In this document: piece after piece, positions 17,624 through 26,795 of the stretch | Layout of the letters: each line of letters starts with the position of its first letter | How positions within the stretch are numbered: the first letter of the stretch is position 1 | Assembly: GCF_002115725.1 (NCBI RefSeq) | Contig: NZ_JFKD01000005.1 | Span: 173,341-237,340, forward strand | Source of the DNA: Marivita cryptomonadis | GTDB lineage: Bacteria; Pseudomonadota; Alphaproteobacteria; Rhodobacterales; Rhodobacteraceae | Direction of reading: 5' to 3' | Length of the DNA: 64,000 nucleotides | Translations under genes and position numbers: made by a program | The notes under the pieces: generated by a model | Told to the model about the DNA's origin: nothing | Seen by the model: the letters and a program-made list of their open reading frames with translations, nothing else | Databases searched by the model: none

Positions 17624-18685
17624 TCAGATCGCGGCAGGCTGACCTCGTCCACCCATCACCAAGTCCATACTCATCCCGCCAATCCACATGCAGAAGAGCG
17701 CGAGCCAAGCCGTGCCGGCAAAGATCGACCCGCCGGTGACACCTGCGCCAATAGCGCACCCACCAGCGAGCATCCCACCAAACCCCATGAGCGCTGCACC
17801 GACCATGGCGTTGCGCATGGGGGTGGGACCTTCGAAGCCCTGGAACTTCAATTCACCGGCAAAGAGGGCGGCGAGGAACGACCCGATGACCACGCCCGGC
17901 ACCAGTCCGATGTCAAATTCCAGAACCGAAGACCGGTCGAGGAAGAACATCAACGTGTTGGCCGAGGGGCCGGTGAAGGTCGCGCTTTCGATCTGCACAG
18001 GCTCAAAAGCCACAAGACTGAGCGCGTAGGTGAAGGCCCACCCCATCGCAACGGCGAAGCCGACGCCTGATGCAAAGACCAGACGCTGCCATCCGATCTG
18101 GTTGCGCCGTGACAGTTCCAGCGCAAGAAGAGCTGTGGCGAGGCCGAAAGCAAGCCCGGATCCGTCAGGCAGATGCAGCGTTGTCAGCAGGTCCATGTTC
18201 CGTCCGCCAGAGGTGATCCACATGGCGGCCAATTGATCTCGGACCGGAGCGAGCCAGCCCGTCAGGCTCATCTGAGCGACGACAGCAAATATCAGGCCCG
18301 AGACTACGGAACGCAGGTTACCGGTTGCCGCAAGCACCAAGAGCCGTCCTGAGCATCCACGCGCGAGAACCATACCCGCGCCGAACATCAGCCCGCCGAT
18401 GATCGCACCTGACCAGCTTCCGGGAACGGCCATCATGCGGGCCTCGGTGGTGTCGATCAGGCCAAACATCTGTGCCGCCTGAACCCAGACCACCGCTGTT
18501 GAGAAGGTCAGAAGCCAGACCGCGACCTTGTCCTGCATCATGCCTCGAGCGAATTCGACCGTTGCCGCTCGCAGACAAAAGCGCGAGCGCTGGGCGGCCA
18601 CACCAAAGGTGATGCCGGTGATCAGGCCAAACAACGCGGCAGTGGGCGCTTCGCCGATTTGGTCCACAAGGGTGACAAGGTCCAT
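17624..18685 (-). CDS. YeeE/YedE-family sulfur-compound transporter
   Basis: ATG 18685 follows a CGGAGAC site; an upstream in-frame start adds 13 residues. The 353-residue protein has about nine to ten membrane segments and the family's cysteine motifs: QRSRFCLRAA, LARGCSGRLLVLA and GGCAIGAGVTGG. Members of this family carry thiosulfate or related sulfur species across the inner membrane using such cysteines. This copy is 25 kb from the sox locus, which has its own family member, so a separate sulfur-assimilation role is possible. An FNR-like site lies about 55 bp upstream. Confidence 0.85.
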   Translation of the reverse strand: MDLVTLVDQIGEAPTAALFGLITGITFGVAAQRSRFCLRAATVEFARGMMQDKVAVWLLTFSTAVVWVQAAQMFGLIDTTEARMMAVPGSWSGAIIGGLMFGAGMVLARGCSGRLLVLAATGNLRSVVSGLIFAVVAQMSLTGWLAPVRDQLAAMWITSGGRNMDLLTTLHLPDGSGLAFGLATALLALELSRRNQIGWQRLVFASGVGFAVAMGWAFTYALSLVAFEPVQIESATFTGPSANTLMFFLDRSSVLEFDIGLVPGVVIGSFLAALFAGELKFQGFEGPTPMRNAMVGAALMGFGGMLAGGCAIGAGVTGGSIFAGTAWLALFCMWIGGMSMDLVMGGRGQPAAI

Positions 18686-18738
18686 GGCGGTCTCCGTCCT
18701 GAGTTGGCCATGTATGCGCAGCAACGAATATGTGGGCT

Positions 18739-18752
18739 TTGATTTGGATCAG
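18739..18752. promoter_or_regulatory. FNR/FnrL-like site between YeeE and MFS genes
   Basis: TTGAT-TTGG-ATCAG matches the FNR/FnrL consensus TTGAT-N4-ATCAA at nine of ten fixed positions. It lies 54 bases upstream of the minus-strand YeeE start and 171 bases upstream of the MFS start, so it fits the YeeE promoter better. A single near-match can occur by chance. Confidence 0.35.
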
Positions 18753-18922
18753 ATGGCGAGGCGACTTTAACGAAATCTCAGGGTTTGGCCGCAATCCTGT
18801 CTCATGGATGCTGTTTCAGGGAATGAATAAGGGGCATGGCAAAGATGTGAATTTCTGCACAGAGGTTGTTCTGGGGCTGCATGGCCCTCGCCAAGAGGGT
18901 AAAGCGGGCGTAAAGGAGCGGC

Positions 18923-20155
18923 ATGAAGCGCATTGTTCCCCTTGCAGACGCGCGTGACCTGCCAATTCATCGAAGGCCCATCACGCTGCTGTTCCTGATG
19001 GCGATCGCCATGCCCCTGTCCTTTGCGACATGGTCGGCGCTGCTGAACAACTTTGTCATCGAGGTGGCGCAGTTCGACGGTGCGGATATCGGCTGGCTAC
19101 ATACCGTACGCGAGATCCCGGGTTTTCTTGCTGTTGGCGTGATCGCGGTGATCATATTCATCCGGGAACAAACGCTCGCGATGATCTCGCTTGCCATGTT
19201 GGGCGTCGCGACAGCGATGACTGCTTATTTTCCTTCAATGGGAGGGTTGCTGTTCGTCACGCTGATCAGTTCGATCGGGTTTCATTATTATGAAACGGTG
19301 AACCAGTCGTTGCAGCTTCAATGGCTGCCCAAAGACCGCGCGCCACAAATGCTTGGGCTCTTGGTGTCGGCGGCATCGGCGGCAACGCTGGTGGCTTACG
19401 GTGTGATCGTGGTTACATGGCGCGCCTATGACCTGAGCTACAATTTCGTCTACATGGTGTCCGGGGCGTTGACGCTGATCATCGTGGCCTACTGCGTGCT
19501 TATGATGCCACATTTCGAGGCGCCTAATCCGCAGGTCAAGAAGTTCATCCTACGCAAACGCTACTGGCTTTATTACGCGCTGCAATTCATGTCGGGCGCG
19601 CGTCGGCAGATCTTTGTCGTCTTCGCGGCCTTCATGATGGTGGAACGATTCGGGCTGGACGTGGACCAGATCACCAAGCTGATGCTGGTGACGCTTGTGG
19701 CAAACATGGTGCTCGCACCTATGCTGGGTCAGGTCGTGCACCGGTTCGGCGAACGCAATGCAATGGTTGTGGAATATGCGGGGCTGGTCATCGTATTTGT
19801 GCTTTATGGCGGAATCTACTGGTTTGGCTGGGGCGTTATGCTGGCCACTGTACTGTATATCGTGAACAACATTTTCTTCGCATTGGCTTTGGCGTTGAAG
19901 ACCTACTTCCAGAAGATCGCCGATCCGGGCGACATCGCTCCGACGGCCGCGGTGGCGTTTACCATCAACCATATCGCGGCGGTGTTCTTACCCGCGCTTC
20001 TTGGGTATCTCTGGCTGATCTCACCCGGAGCGGTATTTGCGCTTGCTGCCGGTATGGCGCTGGTGTCGCTGATGTTGGCGCTGATGATCCCTCGCCATCC
20101 AGAGCCGGGCAACGAAACCGTGTTCTCGGCGCTCGTCACTGCACCGGCCGAGTGA
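18923..20155 (+). CDS. Major facilitator superfamily transporter
   Basis: The 410-residue protein has 12 hydrophobic segments in two six-helix halves separated by a basic loop (FILRKRYWLYYALQFMSGARR) near the middle. There is no clear substrate motif. HYYETVNQSLQLQWLPKDRAPQ in the fourth-helix region is distinctive and conserved-looking. The start has a GGAG ribosome-binding site. It is convergent with a small unknown gene, their stops lying three bases apart. Confidence 0.82.
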   Translation: MKRIVPLADARDLPIHRRPITLLFLMAIAMPLSFATWSALLNNFVIEVAQFDGADIGWLHTVREIPGFLAVGVIAVIIFIREQTLAMISLAMLGVATAMTAYFPSMGGLLFVTLISSIGFHYYETVNQSLQLQWLPKDRAPQMLGLLVSAASAATLVAYGVIVVTWRAYDLSYNFVYMVSGALTLIIVAYCVLMMPHFEAPNPQVKKFILRKRYWLYYALQFMSGARRQIFVVFAAFMMVERFGLDVDQITKLMLVTLVANMVLAPMLGQVVHRFGERNAMVVEYAGLVIVFVLYGGIYWFGWGVMLATVLYIVNNIFFALALALKTYFQKIADPGDIAPTAAVAFTINHIAAVFLPALLGYLWLISPGAVFALAAGMALVSLMLALMIPRHPEPGNETVFSALVTAPAE

Positions 20156-20158
20156 CCT

Positions 20159-20536
20159 TCATCGACACAACGGTGAAATATTGAAGAAGGTGATCTGTTC
20201 TTTGATCATCTCCATTTCAATTTTTGATGCACACCCACTGTCGGTCAACGCCGTGCCTTCAAGTATTGTTGATCCACCCGACATGCTCACGCCTGAAAAC
20301 GAGATTTCGGTATAAGGCTTAACACCGTCAAAAATCGCGACGATTTTCTGAGAATTTTCTTCGGTCTGTAGGGATTGGTGAAGGAACGCTCTGGCTTGTT
20401 CGTGGTTTCCGGTGCTGCTGAGGATGAGGAAATCGCGCGCGACCATGCGAGAACCCGAACTGAAGTACATGATCGACGCATATCCGAGCACGGCAATTAC
20501 AACGATCACGCCAACGATTTTAAGAAATTTTTTCAT
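20159..20536 (-). CDS. Unknown membrane-anchored small protein
   Basis: ATG 20536 gives 125 residues starting MKKFLKIVGVIVVIAVLG, a signal anchor or uncleaved signal peptide. The rest is a compact alpha-beta region: a helix DFLILSSTGNHEQARAFLHQ and strands around YTEISFSGVSMSGGSTILEG, with two cysteines (GCAS and the C-terminal LCR). The pattern 'ArdFL...sGnheqAraFL' resembles NTF2-like accessory domains, but I cannot name a family. The gene is less GC-rich than its neighbours. Confidence 0.65.
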   Translation of the reverse strand: MKKFLKIVGVIVVIAVLGYASIMYFSSGSRMVARDFLILSSTGNHEQARAFLHQSLQTEENSQKIVAIFDGVKPYTEISFSGVSMSGGSTILEGTALTDSGCASKIEMEMIKEQITFFNISPLCR

Positions 20537-20684
20537 GATATATCTCGAATAATGGAGCCTAGAATGGTTGTGGAGATTAAGTGGGTACATCTGATGGGTC
20601 CACTTTTTTGTGGTGGCAGTCTTTCGGGCTGGTCAGGATCGGCAAAGGCGAGTAAGCCCCGCGCCAAAGCAATTGGGGATGGCC

Positions 20685-21560
20685 ATGACCACGTTCACTG
20701 CATTCACCACACTGCCTGACAAGGACGCGGCCGAGGCGCTGGGCGAAGCGTTGGAAGAGATGAGCGCGGAGCCCTACGGCGTTGGTGTGTTCGAGATCGA
20801 AGATGGCAGCGGGATGTGGGAAGTGGGTGGCTATTTCATGGACGCGCCGGACGACGTGGCGCTGGCCCTGCTGGCCGCGGCCCATGGCGCGAAGTGTTTT
20901 GTGGTCTCCGAAGTGCCGGAAACCGATTGGGTCGCAAAGGTGCGCCGTGAACTGGTGCCGGTACATGCCGGACGGTTCTATGTCTATGGCAGCCACGATG
21001 CAGACAGCGTGCCCGAAGGGGTGGAGCCTTTGCTGATCGAAGCGGCGATGGCCTTTGGCACCGGGCATCACGGCACCACGCAGGGCTGTTTGCGCGCGTT
21101 GGATCGGTTAATTGATGCTGGTGTCACCTGTCACAATGTGGCGGATATCGGTTGCGGCACTGCGGTACTTGCGATGGCTGCGGCGCGGACATGGCCCGAA
21201 ACCGTCTATGCAAGTGACATGGATCAGGTCGCGGTGGATGTGGCTGAAGCGAATGTGGCTGCGAATGCGCTGACAGGGCATGTCGTTTGTCTTGAGGCGA
21301 TGGGTTTCGAGCATCCGCAGCTGCATAAAGCTGCGCCGTTCGATCTGGTCTTCGCCAATATCCTCAAACAGCCTTTGATCGACCTTGCACCGCACATGGC
21401 CAGCCATCTGACAACAGAGGGATTCGTTATCCTTTCGGGCATCCTGAACGAACAAGGCGATGAAGTGGCAGAGGTGTATGCACGAAATGGCATCAATACC
21501 TGGCATCGCGAAGAGATTGGTGACTGGACAACGCTAACGCTGCAAAAAGCACCGTCTTAA
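20685..21560 (+). CDS. prmA: Ribosomal protein L11 methyltransferase
   Basis: Of two close ATG codons, 20685 is better spaced from GGGG at 20675-20678 than 20679. The 291-residue product has an N-terminal substrate-binding domain and a class I methyltransferase domain with AFGTGHHGTTQGCL, VADIGCGTAVLAMAAA (SAM-binding), DMDQVAVDVAEANV and the catalytic-region FANILKQPL. PrmA trimethylates ribosomal protein L11. A short hairpin (TTGCGG/CCGCAA, 21582-21600) follows, without a T-run. Confidence 0.93.
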   Translation: MTTFTAFTTLPDKDAAEALGEALEEMSAEPYGVGVFEIEDGSGMWEVGGYFMDAPDDVALALLAAAHGAKCFVVSEVPETDWVAKVRRELVPVHAGRFYVYGSHDADSVPEGVEPLLIEAAMAFGTGHHGTTQGCLRALDRLIDAGVTCHNVADIGCGTAVLAMAAARTWPETVYASDMDQVAVDVAEANVAANALTGHVVCLEAMGFEHPQLHKAAPFDLVFANILKQPLIDLAPHMASHLTTEGFVILSGILNEQGDEVAEVYARNGINTWHREEIGDWTTLTLQKAPS

Positions 21561-21693
21561 ACGCGCCTCATTTACCGTTTCTTGCGGGTTTTCGCCGCAA
21601 TTAAAGCGAAGTTGCCACGTTTGCCCCATTCTTGCCACATTCCGCACCTAACTTGGTCACATCCGGTGGGGGCCGGAACAAAGGCTGCTTCAC

Positions 21694-22041
21694 ATGACCA
21701 AACAGCAGGACATGTTTGACGAACGGTACCGCAAGGTACTCAAGCGCCACCGCCAATTGTCGCGTGGCTATGTCACAAAACTCGAAAAGACCGGTGTGAT
21801 AGTGCACAAACCCATGCGGCAGGCCCGCGAGGTGATGTCTTTCTCGGCTTTGTTGTTGCCCTTCGGTATTTTGTTTTTTCTGAAAGCGGCGATCGTAACT
21901 GTGCTGGGCGAGGACGGATATCGCCAGCAAGTCGATCTTCTGCGCGAAGGCGGGTTCATCGAACAGATGGGGGCCGTTTTCATGCAGATCGACCCGATCA
22001 CGGCACCCCTGTCGCGGATGCTGGCTTACATTATCGGCTGA
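21694..22041 (+). CDS. Conserved unknown protein with one or two membrane segments
   Basis: The 115-residue product begins with a charged helical stretch (RYRKVLKRHRQLSRGY), then a hydrophobic segment (SFSALLLPFGILFFLKAAIVTVL) and a C-terminal amphipathic region. It has no recognisable domain. It is followed by a strong bidirectional terminator shared with the DUF1127 gene. The length and position suggest a genuine Rhodobacteraceae-specific gene; no function can be offered. Confidence 0.7.
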   Translation: MTKQQDMFDERYRKVLKRHRQLSRGYVTKLEKTGVIVHKPMRQAREVMSFSALLLPFGILFFLKAAIVTVLGEDGYRQQVDLLREGGFIEQMGAVFMQIDPITAPLSRMLAYIIG

Positions 22042-22072
22042 TCTCTCCGACCTTCTCTCTCTATTGCTCATG

Positions 22073-22109
22073 AAAAAAGCCGTGTCAGCGATACTGACAC
22101 GGCTTTTTT
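22073..22109. terminator. Strong bidirectional rho-independent terminator
   Basis: Left arm 22073-22088 (six A then GCCGTGTCAG), loop CGATA, right arm 22094-22109 (CTGACACGGC then six T). The 16-bp perfect stem with A- and T-tracts serves both convergent genes, the unknown gene ending at 22041 and the DUF1127 gene ending at 22130. Confidence 0.95.
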
Positions 22110-22129
22110 GTTTGGGTCGGCGGATCGGT

Positions 22130-22321
22130 TCAGAACGAGTTGATGTCGCCGCGTGTGAGACCGATGTCTTCCAGTTCGTGATCGCTGAGCTGGCTGAGCG
22201 CGTTGCGTGTCTGGCGGGAATCGTTCCACGCGCTGAACACTGCGATCAGGGATGTTGCGAATGCGCCGAAGCCTTTGGAGCTTGCAGCATAGGTGGGGCG
22301 GGATGTGTCAAAAGCGGCCAT
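22130..22321 (-). CDS. DUF1127 small protein
   Basis: ATG 22321 is chosen over ATG 22327 because the AAGGA ribosome-binding site lies eight bases upstream of the former and only two bases from the latter. The 63-residue product ends with the DUF1127 helix RNALSQLSDHELEDIGLTRGDI, which is arginine/acidic-rich and conserved. Small DUF1127 proteins in alphaproteobacteria have been linked to RNA turnover and phosphate or stress responses, but the role of this one is unknown. Confidence 0.88.
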   Translation of the reverse strand: MAAFDTSRPTYAASSKGFGAFATSLIAVFSAWNDSRQTRNALSQLSDHELEDIGLTRGDINSF

Positions 22322-22635
22322 GGCCATGTTCCTTGGGTAAATGGGGAAGAATTTCGTCTGACGGGCATGTAGTTGCGGAAATACGCGCCTTCAATTGTCG
22401 TTTACGCATAGTTTTTATGCGGTTTGTGCATGGCTCATGGCATGAAATTTCTGCGCCTGCGAAATGAGAAAAATACGACACTTTTGGAGTCGTTTCTGTA
22501 TTTCCGGAGTCAGAGTCGACCACCTATCGTCCGTTTTCGACATCTCATTTCCGTGATGGTCTTTGTTTTGAACGCTTGGCGTTTGTTCGCGTTTCGTGCT
22601 AGCCGTGATACAAAAGCAACAAAGGCGCGAGCAGC
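22322..22635. other. 314-bp divergent intergenic region between DUF1127 gene and ruvC
   Basis: I see no gene here. The region must hold both divergent promoters. It has two small hairpins, GCATA-GTTTT-TATGC near 22407-22421 and ACGAC/GTCGT around 22477-22496, and is AT-richer than the flanks. No assignable operator was found. Confidence 0.5.
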
Positions 22636-23124
22636 ATGCGTGTTTTGGGGATCGATCCGGGTCTGCGTTTCCTTGGTTGGGGCGTGATCGAGGCCGAAGG
22701 AAGTCGTTTGCGCCATGTCGCGAACGGTGTGTGCCTGTCTGGGACAGGAGAATTGGCGATGCGCCTATTGGCTCTGCACACGGCGTTGACGGACGTGTTC
22801 CATCGGTATCAGCCCGAGACGGTTGCCATCGAAAAGACATTTGTGAACAAGGACGCGGTCGGCACGCTCAAGCTTGGACAAGCGCGGGGCGTGGCCTTGC
22901 TGGTCCCGGCGCAGTTCGGGCTTGAGATCGGGGAATATTCTCCGAACTCGGTCAAGAAAACGGTTGTGGGTGTTGGTCATGCGGACAAGCGGCAGGTTGA
23001 ACACATGGTCAAGATGCAACTGCCCGGTGCCGAGATTCACGGCTCGGACGCGGCGGACGCGCTGGCCATTGCGATTTGCCATGCGCATCACATGACAGGG
23101 CCGGGGATGAGGATGCGCGCATGA
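22636..23124 (+). CDS. ruvC: Holliday-junction resolvase RuvC
   Basis: The 162-residue protein opens with MRVLGIDPG, which holds the first catalytic aspartate, followed by [23 protein letters not shown] with the catalytic glutamate, and [17 protein letters not shown] with the C-terminal acidic residues. It cuts Holliday junctions symmetrically. Overlap by four bases with ruvA shows a single operon ruvC-ruvA-ruvB. Confidence 0.97.
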   Translation: MRVLGIDPGLRFLGWGVIEAEGSRLRHVANGVCLSGTGELAMRLLALHTALTDVFHRYQPETVAIEKTFVNKDAVGTLKLGQARGVALLVPAQFGLEIGEYSPNSVKKTVVGVGHADKRQVEHMVKMQLPGAEIHGSDAADALAIAICHAHHMTGPGMRMRA

Positions 23125-23789
23125 TCGGGCGGATTGCAGGACGGATCGAATACAAGGCGGACGACCACGTGCTGATCGACGTGCGCGGTGTGGGGTATGT
23201 CGTCTATTGCTCGGATCGGGTTCTGTCACAGATCGGGCGACCGGGAGAGGCGGCGGCACTCTACACGGATTTGCTGGTGCGCGAGGATATCCTCCAGCTT
23301 TTCGGTTTCCCGACACTGGTGGAAAAGGAATGGCACAGGTTGCTGATGTCCGTACAGGGCGTCGGTGCCAAGGCGTCGCTGGCGATCCTTGGGGCCTTGG
23401 GGCCGGACGGGGTGAGCCGCGCAATTGCGCTGGGCGACTGGAACTCGGTCAAGGCGGCCAAAGGGATTGGCCCAAAAACAGCGCAGCGCGTGGTCAACGA
23501 ATTGAAAGACAAGGCGCATTCGGTAATGGCGATGGCTGGGTCCGCGTCGGTTGCGGCTGTGGCGTCCGATGACGATGCTGTTCTTGAACCGATAGCGACT
23601 GCGCCGTCGGCGCCTATCGCGGTTCCCACCGCGTCTGCACAAGCCGAGGCGCTGTCGGCGCTGGGCAATCTGGGCTACGCGCCCGGCGAGGCTGCAAGTG
23701 CCGTGGCGCAGGCGGCCGGAGAAGCGCCTGGAGCCGAGACGCCTGCTTTGATCCGCGCCGCGTTGAAGCTGTTGGCACCGAAGGGATAG
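23121..23789 (+). CDS. ruvA: Holliday-junction DNA-binding protein RuvA
   Basis: ATG 23121 overlaps the ruvC stop (ATGA). The 222 residues show domain I ([26 protein letters not shown]), helix-hairpin-helix domain II ([17 protein letters not shown] and [18 protein letters not shown]), an alanine/proline-rich flexible linker at about 145-185, and domain III ([19 protein letters not shown]) that contacts RuvB. The linker is long, which gives the somewhat large size. RuvA tetramers hold the junction for branch migration. Confidence 0.97.
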   Translation: MIGRIAGRIEYKADDHVLIDVRGVGYVVYCSDRVLSQIGRPGEAAALYTDLLVREDILQLFGFPTLVEKEWHRLLMSVQGVGAKASLAILGALGPDGVSRAIALGDWNSVKAAKGIGPKTAQRVVNELKDKAHSVMAMAGSASVAAVASDDDAVLEPIATAPSAPIAVPTASAQAEALSALGNLGYAPGEAASAVAQAAGEAPGAETPALIRAALKLLAPKG

Positions 23790-23842
23790 GTCGATGGGCA
23801 TGCTTATTGCGATCAATGCCCGACACTGGGTAAGGAGCGGCC

Positions 23843-24871
23843 ATGTCCACTGATCCGATCATGCGGCCCGAGCCCTTGCCCGAGGATCGTGACCGCGCCT
23901 TGCGGCCGCAGATGCTGGACGATTTCGTGGGGCAGGCCGAGGCGCGCGCCAACCTGCGTGTGTTCATCCAATCGGCCCGGCAACGCGGTGAGGCGATGGA
24001 CCACACCCTTTTTCACGGCCCGCCAGGATTGGGCAAGACGACGCTGGCGCAGATCATGGCGCGCGAACTTGGTGTCGGGTTTCGCATGACTTCGGGGCCG
24101 GTTCTGGCCAAGGCTGGCGATTTGGCGGCAATTCTGACCAATCTCGAAGCGCGGGATGTGCTGTTCATCGACGAAATCCACCGCTTGAACCCGGCGGTGG
24201 AAGAGGTGCTGTACCCGGCGCTTGAAGATTACGAACTGGACCTCGTAATCGGTGAGGGGCCCGCTGCCCGCACCGTGCGGATCGAGTTGCAGCCGTTCAC
24301 CTTGGTCGGTGCGACGACACGATTGGGGCTATTGACGACGCCGCTTCGCGACCGTTTCGGAATTCCGACGCGGCTTAATTTCTACACCGAGGATGAGCTG
24401 AACCTGATCGTTGCGCGCAACGCGGTAAAACTGGGCGTTGAGGCAGCCGCTGAAGGTGCGCGTGAGATCGCACGCCGGTCACGCGGAACCCCGCGGATCG
24501 CCGGGCGTCTGTTGCGCCGGGTGGTGGATTTCGCTGTGGTCGAAGGGAATGGCGTGGTGACCAAGGAATTGGCCGATGGCGCGCTGACACGTCTTGGGGT
24601 GGACCGGCTCGGCCTCGACGGCGCGGACCGGCGATATCTGCAGCTGATCGCAGAAAACTATGCAGGCGGTCCGGTGGGGATAGAGACCCTGTCTGCAGCG
24701 CTGTCGGAAAGTCGCGATGCATTGGAAGAGGTGATCGAGCCTTACCTGCTGCAACAGGGCTTGATTCAACGAACGCCGCGCGGGCGGATGCTGGCGCAGA
24801 AGGCGTGGACGCATCTGGGCATGGCGGCGCCCAAGGTGCCGGGGCAAAGCGACCTATTCGGTCAAGCCTGA
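23843..24871 (+). CDS. ruvB: Holliday-junction branch-migration ATPase RuvB
   Basis: A 342-residue AAA+ protein with Walker [13 protein letters not shown], Walker [11 protein letters not shown], sensor I GATTRLG, the arginine-finger region and a C-terminal winged-helix ([17 protein letters not shown]). It forms hexameric motors on either side of RuvA. It starts 53 bases after ruvA with a GGAG site. Confidence 0.98.
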   Translation: MSTDPIMRPEPLPEDRDRALRPQMLDDFVGQAEARANLRVFIQSARQRGEAMDHTLFHGPPGLGKTTLAQIMARELGVGFRMTSGPVLAKAGDLAAILTNLEARDVLFIDEIHRLNPAVEEVLYPALEDYELDLVIGEGPAARTVRIELQPFTLVGATTRLGLLTTPLRDRFGIPTRLNFYTEDELNLIVARNAVKLGVEAAAEGAREIARRSRGTPRIAGRLLRRVVDFAVVEGNGVVTKELADGALTRLGVDRLGLDGADRRYLQLIAENYAGGPVGIETLSAALSESRDALEEVIEPYLLQQGLIQRTPRGRMLAQKAWTHLGMAAPKVPGQSDLFGQA

Positions 24872-24907
24872 CTTGCCCGGCGCGGCACCCTGTGCCAGAG
24901 GTCGGAC

Positions 24908-24931
24908 TTGCATATTTGGAAAAAGAAGAAG
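24908..24931 (+). repeat. 24-bp repeat, copy 1 (upstream of an unknown gene)
   Basis: A 24-base stretch beginning TTGCATATTTGG and ending GAAGAAG is identical to the stretch at 37230-37253. This copy ends 17 bases before the start of the gene at 24949 and runs into its ribosome-binding region. In both places it stands between a gene end and the start of the next gene on the same strand. Confidence 0.85.
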
Positions 24932-24948
24932 CAGGGGGTCGGTGCCTC

Positions 24949-25590
24949 ATGATGGACGCAGCCGAGGTCGAGCGGTTTTTCACGCGCTCTGATGGAAGTT
25001 ACCTGTTCGCCCGTTGGGGGCGGCCGATTGCGCCCATCGTGTTCGGGGTCGAGGATGCGACCTTGGCCGTTGTGAAAGGCGCGCTGGAGGCGGTTTGCGC
25101 GATGGCTGGGCACCACATGGCCGAGACCGATCCCGAACTTGGTACCAACGTGATGATGTTCTTCTTCCGCGACTGGAACGAGTTGCTGCATGTGCCCGAT
25201 CTGGATCGACTGATCGACGGTTTGGCGCCATTGGTGGCCAAGCTTTCGGCGGCGGAAGCAAACCAGTATCGGGTGTTCCGTTTTGACGAGGCTGGCGCGA
25301 TCAAGGCCTGTTTCGTGTTTCTGCGCATGGATGACGTGATGTCGTCGCAACCCGCCGAGACACTGGCGTTGAGCCAGGTGGTTCAGTCTGTGCTACTCTG
25401 GTCGGATACGGCCTTTACCGATCGCTCTCCTTTGGGACAGTTGGAAGACGGTCGAGTGGTGTTGCGGCCCGAGATCGGCGCGCTGATCAGGGCGGCTTAT
25501 GATCCGGTGATGCCTGCCATGGCGGATGATCCGGCCCATGCGCTGCGTCTGTCGGCGCGGATACAGGTGGCACACGGAGGTGCGAACTGA
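24949..25590 (+). CDS. Conserved unknown protein between ruvB and ybgC
   Basis: ATG 24949 (with a second ATG one codon later) follows GCAGGGGG. The 213-residue product is soluble-looking, begins MMDAAEVERFFTRSDGSYLFARWGRPIAPIVFG and contains MAETDPELGTNVMMFFFRDWNELL and an EANQYRVFRFDEAGAIKACFVFLRMD segment. I do not recognise the family. One base of its stop overlaps the start of ybgC, and it sits in the ruvCAB-ybgC-tol row, so it is probably co-transcribed with ybgC. Confidence 0.75.
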   Translation: MMDAAEVERFFTRSDGSYLFARWGRPIAPIVFGVEDATLAVVKGALEAVCAMAGHHMAETDPELGTNVMMFFFRDWNELLHVPDLDRLIDGLAPLVAKLSAAEANQYRVFRFDEAGAIKACFVFLRMDDVMSSQPAETLALSQVVQSVLLWSDTAFTDRSPLGQLEDGRVVLRPEIGALIRAAYDPVMPAMADDPAHALRLSARIQVAHGGAN

Positions 25591-25979
25591 TGGTCCATGA
25601 ATTGCCAATCCGTGTGTATTACGAAGACACTGATATGGGCGGGATCGTCTATTACGCCAATTATCTGCGGTATATCGAACGGGCGCGGTCAGATTGGGTG
25701 CGGTCCTTGGGCGTTGATCAGAACGCCATGCGGGAAAAAGACGGCGTGGTTTTTGTGGTTCGGCGGGTTGAGGCGGATTACCTGAAGCCTGCGAAATTCG
25801 ACGATGAGCTGCTTGTTCGAACTGTGGTCAAGGCGGTCACGGGGGTGCGCTTGATTATGTCCCAAGAGGTCATTCGTGGCGATGATTTGCTATTTCAGGC
25901 CGAGGTGACGGTTGTCTGCATCGGCGAGGGCGGTGTGCCGGCGCGGCTTCCGGCGAATATCCGCCGTCGTATTCACTAG
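25590..25979 (+). CDS. ybgC: Tol-Pal-associated acyl-CoA thioesterase
   Basis: The 129-residue hot-dog-fold protein has the YbgC signature YYEDTDMGGIVYYANYLRYIERAR, with the catalytic aspartate in DTDMGG. YbgC-type enzymes hydrolyse short or longer acyl-CoA thioesters and are almost always the first gene of the tol-pal operon. Its start shares one base with the upstream stop, and tolQ follows after 117 bp. Confidence 0.95.
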   Translation: MVHELPIRVYYEDTDMGGIVYYANYLRYIERARSDWVRSLGVDQNAMREKDGVVFVVRRVEADYLKPAKFDDELLVRTVVKAVTGVRLIMSQEVIRGDDLLFQAEVTVVCIGEGGVPARLPANIRRRIH

Positions 25980-26096
25980 CCTGCCGGAAACCGTGCGTTA
26001 TGACGCCAATGTGTTGGCGTTTCCCCTGCAATTGCGGTATTGATGCTGGTAATCAGAGCCCGACCAATAGGGGCCACCCGGCTAAAGAGCAGGCAG

Positions 26097-26792
26097 ATGG
26101 AAGCAGAAACACTTGCGCTGGCGCAGGAGATTGATTTCTCCATGTGGGGCCTTTTTGCGCGCGCGACACTGACGGTCAAACTTGTGATGGTGATGTTGAT
26201 GATCGCGTCCTTCTGGGCGTGGGCGATCATCTTTGAGAAAATCATCTCGTATCGCAAGGCGCGGGCCGAGGCGGCAGAGTTTGATCGGGCCTTCTGGTCG
26301 GGTGAGCCATTGGACGAACTGTTCGACCAGATCGGTCCGGAACCGGATGGGCGCGCGAAAAAGGTCTTTGCGGCGGGCATGACGGAATGGCGACGGTCAC
26401 ACCGGGATGATGGTGGGTTGATCGCCGGTGCGCATGCGCGGATCGACCGGTCGATGGATGTGGCGATCCAGAAAGAGGCCGAGGATTTGCAGAAGAACCT
26501 CGCTGTTCTCGCGACCGTTGGATCGGTTGCGCCCTTCGTTGGTCTGTTCGGCACGGTTTGGGGCATTATGCACGCCTTCGTTGAGATTGCACAGCAGCAG
26601 AACACGTCGCTGGTTGTTGTGGCGCCAGGTATTGCAGAGGCGCTTCTGGCGACGGGCCTGGGCCTGTTGGCCGCGATCCCGGCAGTGGTTTTTTATAACA
26701 AGCTTTCAGCCGACAGTGACCGCATCCTTGCGGGCTACGAATCCTTTGCCGATGAATTCTCGACCATTCTCAGCCGCCAGTTGGACAGCTGA
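26097..26792 (+). CDS. tolQ: Tol-Pal motor protein TolQ
   Basis: ATG 26097 gives 231 residues and the usual start (MEAETLALAQEIDFSMWGLF); an in-frame ATG 57 bases earlier lacks support. Three membrane helices are seen, the second and third in LAVLATVGSVAPFVGLFGTVWG and IAEALLATGLGLLAAIPAVVFYN, as in MotA/TolQ/ExbB stators. With TolR it converts proton flow into force on TolA for outer-membrane constriction in division. Confidence 0.96.
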   Translation: MEAETLALAQEIDFSMWGLFARATLTVKLVMVMLMIASFWAWAIIFEKIISYRKARAEAAEFDRAFWSGEPLDELFDQIGPEPDGRAKKVFAAGMTEWRRSHRDDGGLIAGAHARIDRSMDVAIQKEAEDLQKNLAVLATVGSVAPFVGLFGTVWGIMHAFVEIAQQQNTSLVVVAPGIAEALLATGLGLLAAIPAVVFYNKLSADSDRILAGYESFADEFSTILSRQLDS

Positions 26793-26795
26793 GCG

